Below, one piece after another: positions 48,205 to 58,509 of a stretch of 64,000 nucleotides of DNA; the stretch's first letter is position 1; every line of letters starts with the position of its first letter. The stretch is from assembly GCA_003228125.1 (NCBI GenBank), contig QGNP01000001.1, positions 1 through 64,000 on the forward strand. Direction: 5' to 3'. Source of the DNA: Chloroflexota bacterium. GTDB taxonomy: Bacteria; Chloroflexota; Dehalococcoidia; UBA2979. The position numbers and the translations under genes are program-made. The notes under the pieces were generated by a model, which did not search any database, had not been told where the DNA came from, and worked only from the letters and a program-made list of their open reading frames with translations.

Positions 48205-50622
48205 CTATTTTGCGCTGACAACTTTTTCTTTTATTAGATTATTGACGTCTTTTTTTTCATATCCAAGTTCTTTTAGTATAGCTTTGGTATGTTCTCCGCA
48301 TTGCATTGGTGAAGTAATTATATTCTTGGATTTAGAAAAATTTATTACTGGTGAGTGTCTTGACAAAGTTCCCCATTTTGTGGTTATTGGAGATACTAAT
48401 TGATTTAATTTTGCATGTTGATTGTCTATAATAAAGTCACCAAATTTTTCCCCGTCTGCTTTTACGCATGCAATACTCTTGTCAATAAATATTTTTTCAA
48501 GCTTGTTCGCTTCGTATTTTTTAAAAAATATTTCTAGATTAATTCTAGCTTTTGCATTATTGCCGTAATCTTTGTATGAAATTTTACTATGTGAATAAAT
48601 ATTTTTTATTATATCACAGCATTTTTTCCATTCATTCAAGTTTGTAATTTTTAATAAAACCCAAGTATTGTTTTTAGTTTTATAAAGCATATTAAATGGT
48701 GATGTTCCTAATAACTCATCATCTAATTTTATAGCCTTCTGCCTGCCTTTATAATTGTAAAATTCGTGTATTTGAGCATATGAATTCGCCCCTAGCATAT
48801 TTACTTCAATATTTTGTCCTTGCTTATTAACCTCCTTGTTGTAAAGACCTAAAATCATAGCAGTTGCTGCAACGACAGAAGTGTTTGGATCAGGACTTGG
48901 TTCATTTGCAGCATGGATCTGTCTAGCAATATCTGACACCTGATCAATGTTTAATTTATTATAATCAATTTTTTTATCATGGATACTTTGACCAGCTTGT
49001 TTTAATGCTCCTCCAAGTACAGCTCCTGCAATCGGATGTGCTCCTGGCCTATTGGCACTATCTCCTTTTGATCCATAAGCATTAACCCAAGTAAATATAA
49101 TATTTTTATTAATTTTTTTTATTGATTTATAATCAAATCCTAATCGTTCAGCAACACCAGGTCTATTATTATGGATTAAAATATCAGCATTCTTGAGAAG
49201 TTGGTGCATAATTTTTTTCCCATTCTTTGTTTTTAAATCTATAGCTATGCTTTCTTTTCCAACATTGACTTTAGTGATAGGTATTTCATCTCTATACGAT
49301 CGGAATGGATCTCCATTGGGAGGTTCAATTTTTATGACTCTGGCTCCTAGGTCAGCTAACATTGAACTTGCTAATGGAGCAGCTATAACAGATGCTATTT
49401 CTATGATTGTATAACTTTCCAAAGGAGCTTTATTGTTCGATAGAGGTGTTTTTGATCTTGATTTTGATGCTTTAAAGTTAGCTAGAGTTGATTCATGATG
49501 CTCATTTATTTGTGGAGCAGGATTTTTTATAGATGGCTTTAAATTAGAAAAATTTGCAAAAAAACCTACTTGTTTAATTTTTCCTAAAATTGGATCAGGA
49601 TAACTAATGATATTTTTATTTTTAACAATGTCCTTTTGCTTCATTGATTCTTTTGTATTTAAATAAATTTCTGCAGCAATATTGCCATTCTTTATAAATT
49701 TTTTTAACCAATAATTTGCTGTTTTCTTTCTTCCTTCTATTAAAATAATTTTTCTTAATTTTTCTTTAATAATTAAAAAATCTTTATGAAAAAATGCTTG
49801 ATTACTCTGTTCAATTAATTCTTCATCTAAATTCATTTCTTTAGCGAATGCTTTAAATAAACGATCAACTAAATTTCCTGTTTGAATCCATTGATTATCT
49901 TTAGTTAGGAATGGTTGATATGATAATGCTGGCATTTTATCAATTGTTCCAAATTCACCATTGGGTCCATATAAATGTTTGTTTTTTTTAGACAATTGAT
50001 TTAAAAATAATTCATGAAAATCGTACAACATTAATGATTTAAGTAAATTAATTTGAACCAATTGTCCAATATGTGTCTTTTCTCTAACTATTAATGCCGA
50101 GACAATACCGCTTACTGAATTAAAAGCAGCAGCATGACTTGCTACTGGGACAATACTGTAGGAAGGACCTTTTCTTTTCGTTATAGATGATAAAGTTTGC
50201 ATTCTTCCAGCTATTGCAGATACTATTGATTCATATCCGGGATAATTTGCATATTTTCCTTTTTCTCCAAAAGCAGAGATAGTGCAATAAATTATATTCG
50301 GATTTATTTTTTGTAAAGCATGAAAACCAATACCTAATTTTTGTTGTTGCTTTGGATTTCTTGCAGAAATTACAACATCTGTATTTTTCAAAAGTAAAGC
50401 AAGCTCTTGCTTACCTTTTTTAGAACTTAAATTTAATGCTATGCTTTCTTTGCCCCTCATCCACACAGGCGACGAGCCCATTTTTCTAAATGGATCTCCT
50501 CCGGGTTTTTCTATACATAAAACTGATGCTCCAAAATCCGCTAAAATCATTGAAGCTAAGCCAGCCACTGGTCCAATTCCTAGATCCAGCACATTTATTT
50601 TTTTAAATAATTCAGTTTTCAT
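48205..50622 (-). CDS. Tandem-fused CaiB/BaiF CoA-transferase (two class III CoA-transferase domains)
   Basis: Domain 1: VLDLGIGPVAGLASMILADFGASVLCIEKPGGDPFRKMG; domain 2: IIEIASVIAAPLASSMLADLGARVIKIEPPNGDPFRSYRDE. Confidence 0.9.
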   Translation of the reverse strand: MKTELFKKINVLDLGIGPVAGLASMILADFGASVLCIEKPGGDPFRKMGSSPVWMRGKESIALNLSSKKGKQELALLLKNTDVVISARNPKQQQKLGIGFHALQKINPNIIYCTISAFGEKGKYANYPGYESIVSAIAGRMQTLSSITKRKGPSYSIVPVASHAAAFNSVSGIVSALIVREKTHIGQLVQINLLKSLMLYDFHELFLNQLSKKNKHLYGPNGEFGTIDKMPALSYQPFLTKDNQWIQTGNLVDRLFKAFAKEMNLDEELIEQSNQAFFHKDFLIIKEKLRKIILIEGRKKTANYWLKKFIKNGNIAAEIYLNTKESMKQKDIVKNKNIISYPDPILGKIKQVGFFANFSNLKPSIKNPAPQINEHHESTLANFKASKSRSKTPLSNNKAPLESYTIIEIASVIAAPLASSMLADLGARVIKIEPPNGDPFRSYRDEIPITKVNVGKESIAIDLKTKNGKKIMHQLLKNADILIHNNRPGVAERLGFDYKSIKKINKNIIFTWVNAYGSKGDSANRPGAHPIAGAVLGGALKQAGQSIHDKKIDYNKLNIDQVSDIARQIHAANEPSPDPNTSVVAATAMILGLYNKEVNKQGQNIEVNMLGANSYAQIHEFYNYKGRQKAIKLDDELLGTSPFNMLYKTKNNTWVLLKITNLNEWKKCCDIIKNIYSHSKISYKDYGNNAKARINLEIFFKKYEANKLEKIFIDKSIACVKADGEKFGDFIIDNQHAKLNQLVSPITTKWGTLSRHSPVINFSKSKNIITSPMQCGEHTKAILKELGYEKKDVNNLIKEKVVSAK

Positions 50623-50732
50623 GAGTCCTTAATATAAAATTATAAATCTCTATTAACATTTCCTTTGATAAAATTGTTAATATTATCATACTGTTTTGAA
50701 AAGTAATTATCAGTAATAAAAAACAAGAAACA

Positions 50733-51560
50733 TTGAAAGGAATATTTGCTATGACTCTTAAATGGGCTCACGATAAAATTATTTACACTAAAGAAGATCA
50801 TGTTGCATTAATCACAAAGAATAGGCCAGATAAATTAAATGCGATGGACAAAGAAATGATGGATGCTTATTATGAGTCTCTTGCAGATGCTGAAAGTGAT
50901 GATGATATAAGGGTTATAGTGATAACTGGTAATGGAAAAGGATGGCATCCTGGTGCTGATCCTGAAATGTTTGTGAAAGGTACGGCAGCAATGAAAAAAG
51001 GTAATCTTCCTTCTTGGAAGAGACCTCCAGCAACTACTCCTCAAATAGCTGCTTTGCGAAATTCATCTAAAATTATTATTGGAGCAATAAATGGATATGC
51101 TTATGGAGCTGGTTTTGGTGATGCTCTATGGTGTGATATCAGAATTATTGCTGAATCAGCAAAACTAGGACCGGTATGGGCAAAGTTTGCTGCTCCTATG
51201 GAAAATGTCACAAGTGCTAATCTAACAAGTATTGTTGGTCCATCAAAAGCTTTAGAGCTTTATTTGCTACGTGAGCCAATTGAATCTGATTATGCTTTAA
51301 AGCTTGGATTAGCTAATTGGGTTGTTCCAGACAATGAATTAATGGACTTTACAATGAAAATGGCAAAAAAAATGGCAACTAACTCACCTTATGGTACTGC
51401 TTTATCTAAATGGATGGTATATAAGTTTGCTGCACCTGATATTGGCCAGCATGTTGAATTGTTTCGACTAGCTGAAAATATTACTGGATTAACTGAAGAT
51501 TCAAAAGAAGGTGGTGTAGCATTCCGTGAGCGAAGAGACCCAGATTTTAAGGGGATTTAA
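50733..51560 (+). CDS. Enoyl-CoA hydratase/isomerase family protein
   Basis: VALITKNRPDKLNAMDKEMMDAYYESLADAESDDDIRVIVITGNGKGWHPGADPEMF, GAINGYAYGAGFGDALWCDIRIIAESAKLG. Confidence 0.92.
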   Translation: MKGIFAMTLKWAHDKIIYTKEDHVALITKNRPDKLNAMDKEMMDAYYESLADAESDDDIRVIVITGNGKGWHPGADPEMFVKGTAAMKKGNLPSWKRPPATTPQIAALRNSSKIIIGAINGYAYGAGFGDALWCDIRIIAESAKLGPVWAKFAAPMENVTSANLTSIVGPSKALELYLLREPIESDYALKLGLANWVVPDNELMDFTMKMAKKMATNSPYGTALSKWMVYKFAAPDIGQHVELFRLAENITGLTEDSKEGGVAFRERRDPDFKGI

Positions 51561-51678
51561 ATTAAATAGGCACTATTAATAATCGGATATGTTAATGATA
51601 TTGATGATATAGGGACATCCACTCAAATTAGATAAAAAATGTTTTTACAGTAATTATGAATAAATATAGGAGTAATAA

Positions 51679-52737
51679 ATGGCAAAAAAAAATAAGCGCG
51701 GCATATCTTTAGCTTATTCTGATTTAGAAGTGAAGCCACAATTAGCAAAAGATGCAGAAGATGCCGGCTTTGATATTATTTGGAATTCAGGTGAGAGTAT
51801 TCCATTATTTGGTTCGATTTCTAAAACAACTCAAGAAATTCCATTTGGATCAGGAGTTATTAGGGCTTTTGCTCATGACATTAGAGAATTAGCACAATCA
51901 TCAGTAGATTTACAAAGATTATCAAATAATCGATTTATTCTTGGGCTTGGCGGTGGGACAAAAAGAATGAATATTAATCAACTTGGACAAGAGTTTGATC
52001 ATCCTGCTACTAGATTAAGAGAAATGATACGAGGATTAAAACATGCATGGAAAACTCCTTATAACAAGGATATGAATTTTGATGGTAAATACTATTCAAT
52101 GCAAGGAAAAGGCTTAAGAGGTGTAGTATCTGATTCTGGATTAGCTGGTTTTGGTGGATTAGACACAAAAACACCTCCTAAACCAGCCGCAATTTATCTT
52201 GCAGCAGTTAATAAAGCAATGTTTCGTTTAGCTGGGGATCTTTGTGATGGATTGTGCGGACATCCAATTGCATCTGTGAGGTTTATTAATGAAGTAGCCT
52301 GGCCTTCTATTGATGAAGGTTTGAAAAGAAGCAATAGAAGTCGAGACGATTTTGATCACAATGCCTGGATTGTCACTGCTATTTCTAGTGATCAAAAACA
52401 AGCAGAAAAAGAAGCTAAATATCACATTGCTCGATTTATGGCTACGAGAAGCTATGGTATTATACTTGATTCACAAGGACACACAGATCTTAAAGAAAAA
52501 ATACAAAATGAATTTTTTAATAATCCTGACGATGTTGAATCTTTAATTAATGCTATTCCTGATGAAATAGCTCGAGAACATTCTATTTATGGAACCATTG
52601 ATCAAGTTCGAGAACAGGCAGAAAAATATGAGGGAGTTGTTAACACATCAACTTTCTATTGTGCTTCTGCCCTAATGTCACATGATCGTATTCATGAGAA
52701 CATACAATTAATGATTGAAGCATTTGGAAATAATTAG
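51679..52737 (+). CDS. LLM-class flavin/F420-dependent oxidoreductase
   Basis: QLAKDAEDAGFDIIWNSGES, DLQRLSNNRFILGLGGGTKRMNINQLGQEFDHPATRLREMIRGLKHAW, AAIYLAAVNKAMFRLAGDLCDGLCGHP. Confidence 0.88.
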   Translation: MAKKNKRGISLAYSDLEVKPQLAKDAEDAGFDIIWNSGESIPLFGSISKTTQEIPFGSGVIRAFAHDIRELAQSSVDLQRLSNNRFILGLGGGTKRMNINQLGQEFDHPATRLREMIRGLKHAWKTPYNKDMNFDGKYYSMQGKGLRGVVSDSGLAGFGGLDTKTPPKPAAIYLAAVNKAMFRLAGDLCDGLCGHPIASVRFINEVAWPSIDEGLKRSNRSRDDFDHNAWIVTAISSDQKQAEKEAKYHIARFMATRSYGIILDSQGHTDLKEKIQNEFFNNPDDVESLINAIPDEIAREHSIYGTIDQVREQAEKYEGVVNTSTFYCASALMSHDRIHENIQLMIEAFGNN

Positions 52738-52740
52738 AAA

Positions 52741-54012
52741 TTATTCAGTATATTTATTACTAATAACTTGTTTTTTATAAAAAATATCAATTTCTTTTTT
52801 TGAAAAACCTAAATTATCTAAAATAATTTCATTGTGTTCTCCTAATAAACCAGCTGGCAAATACCATTTTTGTGCATCAGGCTTTATGTCCCATAAAAAA
52901 CCAGACATTAATCTGTTGCCTAAAAAATCATGATCTATGCTTTGCCACCAATTTCTAAATGTCAATTGTTCATTTGTTAATAAATTTGGGGCATTAACAA
53001 CTGGAGCTGCTATAACATTGCTACTTGTTAAAATATTAATAATTTCTGTACGATCTCTTTTTACAACTTCTTGCTGTATCCAAGCATGTATTTTTTCTCT
53101 ATTTTTAATTCTTCCTTGGATAGTAGACCAGTCATGTTTTATGTTTGCAAATTCATCTTTTAGAAATACATGACAAAGATTTGCCCACTGTTCATCATTT
53201 TCTGCAGCTATTACAATCCATTCTTGATTATTGTTAGTAACAAAGCATCCATGAGGAACAAAGCTTTCATCTAAATTTCCTAACTGCTTTGGAAGTCTTT
53301 TGTTCCATTTCCATTCAGAAAGCATGCCAGGCAAATACCAGGCGAATGATTCTAAGTGAGAAAGGTCAATGAAAGAACCAATACCAGTCTGTTGTTTTCT
53401 GTACATTGATGAAATGGTTGCAAACATTACTTCTAAAGGAGCACTAGCATCCGTTTGAATTGTTCCTAATATATCTTCTGTAGATTTTTGTGAATTTCCT
53501 CTAGTAATAACATGGCCTGATGAAGCTTCTACCAAAGATCCAAGAGCTGTATACCCGGAATATGGCCCATCTACTCCCCATGCAGGCATAGAAAGCATAC
53601 TTATTTTATTATTAATATTATGTATTTTTTCCCAATCAAATCCTAATTTTTCAATTACTCCTGCTGCATAACCATCAATAATAATATCAGCCCATTGTAT
53701 TAACCTGGTGAATATTTCTTTACCTTCTTTTTTATTTAGATTGAGAGATAGAAATAGTTTATTTCTGTTTCCTTGAGTTTGCGGAGCTGTTTTTTCATAT
53801 GCTGGGCCAGGTCCGTCTGCTACTCTTGCATCAATAGAAATTGGCCTAGTCAGTGACCTACGTGGATAGGATTCTACTTTTATCACTTCGGCACCCATGT
53901 CTGCCATTAATGATATGCCAAATGGAGCAGCAAAAACTTCTGCAAAATCGATGATTTTGATATCTTGCAGTGCCAAGCAACGATTTTCGTTTGATACAAC
54001 GTTATTCAGCAT
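52741..54012 (-). CDS. CaiB/BaiF CoA-transferase family protein
   Basis: DIKIIDFAEVFAAPFGISLMADMGAEVIKVESYPRRSLTRP; IQTDASAPLEVMFATISSM at the catalytic-Asp region. Confidence 0.92.
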   Translation of the reverse strand: MLNNVVSNENRCLALQDIKIIDFAEVFAAPFGISLMADMGAEVIKVESYPRRSLTRPISIDARVADGPGPAYEKTAPQTQGNRNKLFLSLNLNKKEGKEIFTRLIQWADIIIDGYAAGVIEKLGFDWEKIHNINNKISMLSMPAWGVDGPYSGYTALGSLVEASSGHVITRGNSQKSTEDILGTIQTDASAPLEVMFATISSMYRKQQTGIGSFIDLSHLESFAWYLPGMLSEWKWNKRLPKQLGNLDESFVPHGCFVTNNNQEWIVIAAENDEQWANLCHVFLKDEFANIKHDWSTIQGRIKNREKIHAWIQQEVVKRDRTEIINILTSSNVIAAPVVNAPNLLTNEQLTFRNWWQSIDHDFLGNRLMSGFLWDIKPDAQKWYLPAGLLGEHNEIILDNLGFSKKEIDIFYKKQVISNKYTE

Positions 54013-55261
54013 AAGAATTTCCGATGACAGATTTATTATAAAGTTTTACTATTTCTTTTTTTGCATAACCTAACTCTTGCAATATTTCTTCGTTATGCTC
54101 TCCGACTTGTTCGGTTCTATATTCATAATTTGGTGAATCAGGTTGCATGTTCCATAGAAAACCTGGCATAAGTCGTTCGCCTAAATAAGGCAAATTGATT
54201 GCTTTGAACCAATTTCTATGATGCATTTGTAAATTATTAAACATGCCAGGTGCATCTACGATAGGACTGGCAATAGCACCGCATTGTTGAATAAGGCTAA
54301 TTATTTGTTCGCTATCTTGTTTTAAGCAAATTTTTTTTATTTCATTATCAATTTTATTTCTATGTTTTAGTCTGCCTGTTATTGTGCTCCATTTATGTTC
54401 TATTGAACTCCACTCTGATTTATCTAATGCGAGGCATAATTTTTGCCACTGTTCATCATTTTCTGCAGATATAACTATCCATTTATTATCCAATGTAGGG
54501 TAGATATTATGAGGAACAATATATTTATCAGAATTACCAAGTTGTTCCGTTTCTCTATTATTAAGTATCCATTCACCTAATGGACCAACTAAATGCCAAG
54601 CAAATGCTTCTGCTTGAGAAAGATCAATAAAAGATCCTTTGTTTGTTATCTTTCTTTTATTTAATGATATCAAGGATGCCAAAACTACTTGAATAGGCGC
54701 TGTGGCATCTGTAATAAAATTGCCTGGTATATGAATGATATCTTTAGAATTGTTACCTCTAGTTAATGCATGGCCTACGCTTGCTTCTATTCCGGAACCT
54801 AATGCAACATACCCTGCATATGGTCCATGTACTCCCCAAGCAGGCATAGATATGACATTGATTTTATTATTAATATTATGTATTTTTTCCCAACCAAAAC
54901 CTAATTTTTCAATTACTCCTGCAGCAAATCCTTCAATTAAAATGTCAGAATTCTCTATTAACTTTCTTAGAATGATATTACCTTCTTCATGTTTAACATT
55001 TAATGCGATGTTTCTTTTATTTCTATTTCCTTGTATTTGAGAAGTAGTTCGTTCATATGCTGGACCAGGTCCATCTGCTACTCTTGCATCTTCAATTATT
55101 GGCCTTGTTAACGACCTTCTTGGAAAAGATTCAATTTTAATTACTTCTGCACCAAGATCTCCGAGCATGGATGCTCCGAATGGACCTGCCCAAACTTCAG
55201 CAAAATCCAGCACTCTAATTCCTTTAAGAGATTGCGATTTATTAAACTGTTGTCTAACCAT
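54002..55261 (-). CDS. CaiB/BaiF CoA-transferase family protein, close paralogue of the preceding gene
   Basis: GIRVLDFAEVWAGPFGASMLGDLGAEVIKIESFPRRSLTRP; FITDATAPIQVVLASLISL. Confidence 0.92.
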   Translation of the reverse strand: MVRQQFNKSQSLKGIRVLDFAEVWAGPFGASMLGDLGAEVIKIESFPRRSLTRPIIEDARVADGPGPAYERTTSQIQGNRNKRNIALNVKHEEGNIILRKLIENSDILIEGFAAGVIEKLGFGWEKIHNINNKINVISMPAWGVHGPYAGYVALGSGIEASVGHALTRGNNSKDIIHIPGNFITDATAPIQVVLASLISLNKRKITNKGSFIDLSQAEAFAWHLVGPLGEWILNNRETEQLGNSDKYIVPHNIYPTLDNKWIVISAENDEQWQKLCLALDKSEWSSIEHKWSTITGRLKHRNKIDNEIKKICLKQDSEQIISLIQQCGAIASPIVDAPGMFNNLQMHHRNWFKAINLPYLGERLMPGFLWNMQPDSPNYEYRTEQVGEHNEEILQELGYAKKEIVKLYNKSVIGNSYAE

Positions 55262-55263
55262 TA

Positions 55264-56445
55264 TTATCTAATTGCTCCAATCTTAAATAAGGCAATTTGT
55301 TCTTCTTTTGAATATTTTAATTTTGTTAATATTTCTATAGTGCTTGAACCAAAATCTGGAGGAGGCAGTGCTTCCCAAGAGTCCTCTATTTTGAATGGTG
55401 GTCCATGAATAATTGTTTTGCCAATTTGACTGTGTTCAATTTCTACAAAAGAATTACGAGCAATTGCTTGTTCGTCATCGGTGACTTCTGACATATTCAC
55501 AACTGGAGCTACCATAACTCTGTATTGTTGCATTTCTTTAAATACTTCTTTTTTTGTTCTATTGGAAAGCCATGGATCAAGGTATTCCATAAAATCTTCG
55601 AAATGTTTTGATTTTTCTATTGGATCATTGAATCTTGAATCATTGATTAATTCTGGATGTCCTATAGCTTCGCATAATCTTGCGAATTGAGGTCCAAGCG
55701 TTGCAGCAAACATCACATATCCATCCTTGCACTTGTAGTTGCCTATAGGATAATTATCTGTATTTCTTCCCATACCACTTTTTCGTTGAGTTCCTAGTAG
55801 TACCCAATCAACGTAACCTGTATCAACATTTCCTGCTAATGCTTCTACGCTTGATAAGTCTACGTCTCTTCTAATACCATCATGTTCGTGACCCCAAACT
55901 ATTGAAAGTCCAACAGCCGCTGCCGTGGCTCCAATCTGAATAGTGGCAACATGCGGACCATATCTAAGTGGTTCAGATCCATCATGACCGTGTCTTTCCA
56001 TTCTTGTGGTCCAAGCAAATATGGACATTTCATTTTCAATTCTGTTACTGTATGGTCCCTCAAGTCCATGAGGACTTATTGCAACTGTACTTGGTCCTGA
56101 TTCTTTGTTAAGTAAGTTAAGAATTTTTTTTGATTCTGTGACTGGTAAATCAATAATAACTAACTGGGCATCATTGCAAATTCTAGTAATTATTTCTTTA
56201 CCAGAATTTGATAAGTGATCAATTACTATTGATTTTTTTCCAGTATCTAATGCAATATGAAATGCTCCAGTTTCTAAATTTGGAATATCTTGAAAAAATG
56301 GAGGAGTTCTTCGAATTTCACCTCCATTTAATAATTCAATTTTTATAACTTCTGCTCCAAAATCTGTGAATTGTTTAGACGCAGAAGCTGCCGCAATAGT
56401 GCTACCTATTTCAATAATTTTTATACCATTTAGAGGTTTTTGCAT
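55264..56445 (-). CDS. CaiB/BaiF CoA-transferase family protein, apparently lacking the catalytic Asp
   Basis: GIKIIEIGSTIAAASASKQFTDFGAEVIKIELLNGGEIRR; ATIQIGATAAAVGLSIVW at the catalytic-Asp region. Confidence 0.88.
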   Translation of the reverse strand: MQKPLNGIKIIEIGSTIAAASASKQFTDFGAEVIKIELLNGGEIRRTPPFFQDIPNLETGAFHIALDTGKKSIVIDHLSNSGKEIITRICNDAQLVIIDLPVTESKKILNLLNKESGPSTVAISPHGLEGPYSNRIENEMSIFAWTTRMERHGHDGSEPLRYGPHVATIQIGATAAAVGLSIVWGHEHDGIRRDVDLSSVEALAGNVDTGYVDWVLLGTQRKSGMGRNTDNYPIGNYKCKDGYVMFAATLGPQFARLCEAIGHPELINDSRFNDPIEKSKHFEDFMEYLDPWLSNRTKKEVFKEMQQYRVMVAPVVNMSEVTDDEQAIARNSFVEIEHSQIGKTIIHGPPFKIEDSWEALPPPDFGSSTIEILTKLKYSKEEQIALFKIGAIR

Positions 56446-56519
56446 ATTTATTCCAAAACATCGTGAGACATGTATTATACATGAAACAAAAAAAACCTTA
56501 TGGTTTTAATTAATAAATA

Positions 56520-57809
56520 TTAGTCAGGCCTATTAGCTACATGATTGCCAGGTGTTATTTTTGTAGAATTAGAAGATACTTTTTTCATAAATACAATCAT
56601 GATAGATGCAAAAAATGAGAGCATGCTAAAAACTATCCATATCCCTGTGTAGTTTCCTACTGAATCGTAATATGCTGACACTAATAAAGGGCTTGTTGAT
56701 GAAAGAATAATCATAAATGGCATTACTGCTCCACGTATGCTACCAATATGCTTTCTGCCAAATAATAAAGGCCAAACAATTTCTTGAAGAGGCACAACTC
56801 CAGAGATACTAATCCCTAAAGTTAAATAACCAATGATTACTAAATTATAGTTTAATGATTGAGTTCCAATTAATACTATTCCAATTCCAATGGGACAAGC
56901 AATGAATGCAAAACAAGAAAGATATCTAATATCGATTTTTTCAGCAATAATACCCCAAATGGGTCTAGTTAATAAACCTGGAAAAGCAAATAAGGACAAC
57001 ATTGCAGCTGCTCTTGTCCTTTCAAAGCCAGCATCAGTTAAAAAAGGAATTGTATGTGCTCCAACTGCTGGAAAAGTTAAACTTGCCAGAGAATATGCAA
57101 CTAACACTATCCAAAAATTTGAGGTTCTCATTGCTTGTTTTCTTGTGATTGATTTTTCTTCAATATTTTGAACATTATTTTTATCATCAGTAGTATTTTT
57201 TTGAATTCCATCTGGGAGCATGCCATAATCTTCCGGCTCCCTCCTCATAGTTAGGGCAGCTGGGTATAACAAACATGCTGTCAACAATGCCATTATTTGC
57301 CAGCCTGCCCGCCATCCAAATTCGTCTACAAAAGGAGTTAGTAAAGAGGGAGTCATAATTCCTGTAATTGATAATCCTACAAGGGATATCCCGATGGCTC
57401 TTCCTCGATATCTTACAAACCATTTTGCTATAGCTGCTTGTACAACTAAGAACGTAGCAAGCGCAACTCCAATAGATAGGAACACTCCTCTAATTAAGTA
57501 CCATTGCCATAAATTTTCAATTTCTGCGAGCAACAATAAGCATATAATCATTATTGTTGTTCCAATAAACATCAGTTTTCTGCCTCCATGACGATCGAGA
57601 TATCCACCAATAAAAACTGCTATTATCGCTGTTACGATGTACGAAACTGTTATTGAGCCTATAAACTCTGTTCTTGTCCAATTAAATTCTTCGCTCATAG
57701 GTATAAAAAAAACACCAGTAGCATAACCTTGGACGGAACCACCGATAAACATTGTTGCCATGGCTGCAAGTACGATGTACCAGCCAAAAAAAATATTAAT
57801 TTTTTTCAT
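56520..57809 (-). CDS. MFS transporter (monocarboxylate/oxalate-formate-type)
   Basis: 12-TM pattern; FGWYIVLAAMATMFIGGSVQGYATGVFFIPMSEEFNWTR, GGYLDRHGGRKLMFIGT. Confidence 0.88.
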   Translation of the reverse strand: MKKINIFFGWYIVLAAMATMFIGGSVQGYATGVFFIPMSEEFNWTRTEFIGSITVSYIVTAIIAVFIGGYLDRHGGRKLMFIGTTIMIICLLLLAEIENLWQWYLIRGVFLSIGVALATFLVVQAAIAKWFVRYRGRAIGISLVGLSITGIMTPSLLTPFVDEFGWRAGWQIMALLTACLLYPAALTMRREPEDYGMLPDGIQKNTTDDKNNVQNIEEKSITRKQAMRTSNFWIVLVAYSLASLTFPAVGAHTIPFLTDAGFERTRAAAMLSLFAFPGLLTRPIWGIIAEKIDIRYLSCFAFIACPIGIGIVLIGTQSLNYNLVIIGYLTLGISISGVVPLQEIVWPLLFGRKHIGSIRGAVMPFMIILSSTSPLLVSAYYDSVGNYTGIWIVFSMLSFFASIMIVFMKKVSSNSTKITPGNHVANRPD

Positions 57810-57896
57810 AAGTTATAATTTCTATTTTAAAAATTTGTTATCTTATTATTATCTAAAAAACTATATGGTGATATGCTTATTTAGAAAAGAGATAAT

Positions 57897-58505
57897 ATGA
57901 ATAACAATCAATCAGATAATGTAGAAGTATTTTTAGCAAAAGCCGTTGCAGATAAATTAATTAGTGCAGCTAATAATTTTCCAGAACCTGTAGCAGGAGT
58001 TCAGCTGTCTATTAATGGTAGAAAAGATGGAGCATTTGATCATAAATTATCATTGATTGATAAAGGCACTGAAAATCCATTGGATATTGTTCAAGAAATT
58101 AATGAAACACTTAATTTATATATTGAGATTAAAAATGCGGAATATTTACATGGACTAAAGATTGATTTTGATGAAACCAATAACAGTTCTAATGGTTTTA
58201 TTTTTAATAATCCTAACCCAATTTGGAAAGAGCCCATTGCAATAAAATTACAAAAATTTTTTGATGAGCAAGTTAATCCATCAATTGCTTCTCATGGAGG
58301 AATGATTAACTTGATTGACATAAAAGGTTCTTCTGCATATGTAGAAATGAGCGGTGGATGTCAAGGATGCGGAATGGCAAGTGTGACTCTGAAGCAAGGA
58401 GTGGAAGTTATGGTCCAAGAAGCAATACCTGAAATTACCGAACTTATTGACAGCACAGATCATTCTAGTGGCGAGAATCCTTATTTTGCTTCTGAAAAAA
58501 AATAA
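57897..58505 (+). CDS. NifU C-terminal-domain (Nfu-type) Fe-S protein with N-terminal extension
   Basis: KFFDEQVNPSIASHGGMINLIDIKGSSAYVEMSGGCQGCGMASVTLKQGVEVMVQEAIPEI (CxxC Nfu motif). Confidence 0.9.
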   Translation: MNNNQSDNVEVFLAKAVADKLISAANNFPEPVAGVQLSINGRKDGAFDHKLSLIDKGTENPLDIVQEINETLNLYIEIKNAEYLHGLKIDFDETNNSSNGFIFNNPNPIWKEPIAIKLQKFFDEQVNPSIASHGGMINLIDIKGSSAYVEMSGGCQGCGMASVTLKQGVEVMVQEAIPEITELIDSTDHSSGENPYFASEKK

Positions 58506-58509
58506 CGAA

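Noticed and set aside
54735-55040. 101-aa plus-strand ORF opposite a CoA-transferase gene
   Set aside because: Antisense shadow of the conserved CaiB coding region; similar shadow ORFs occur opposite the paralogues.
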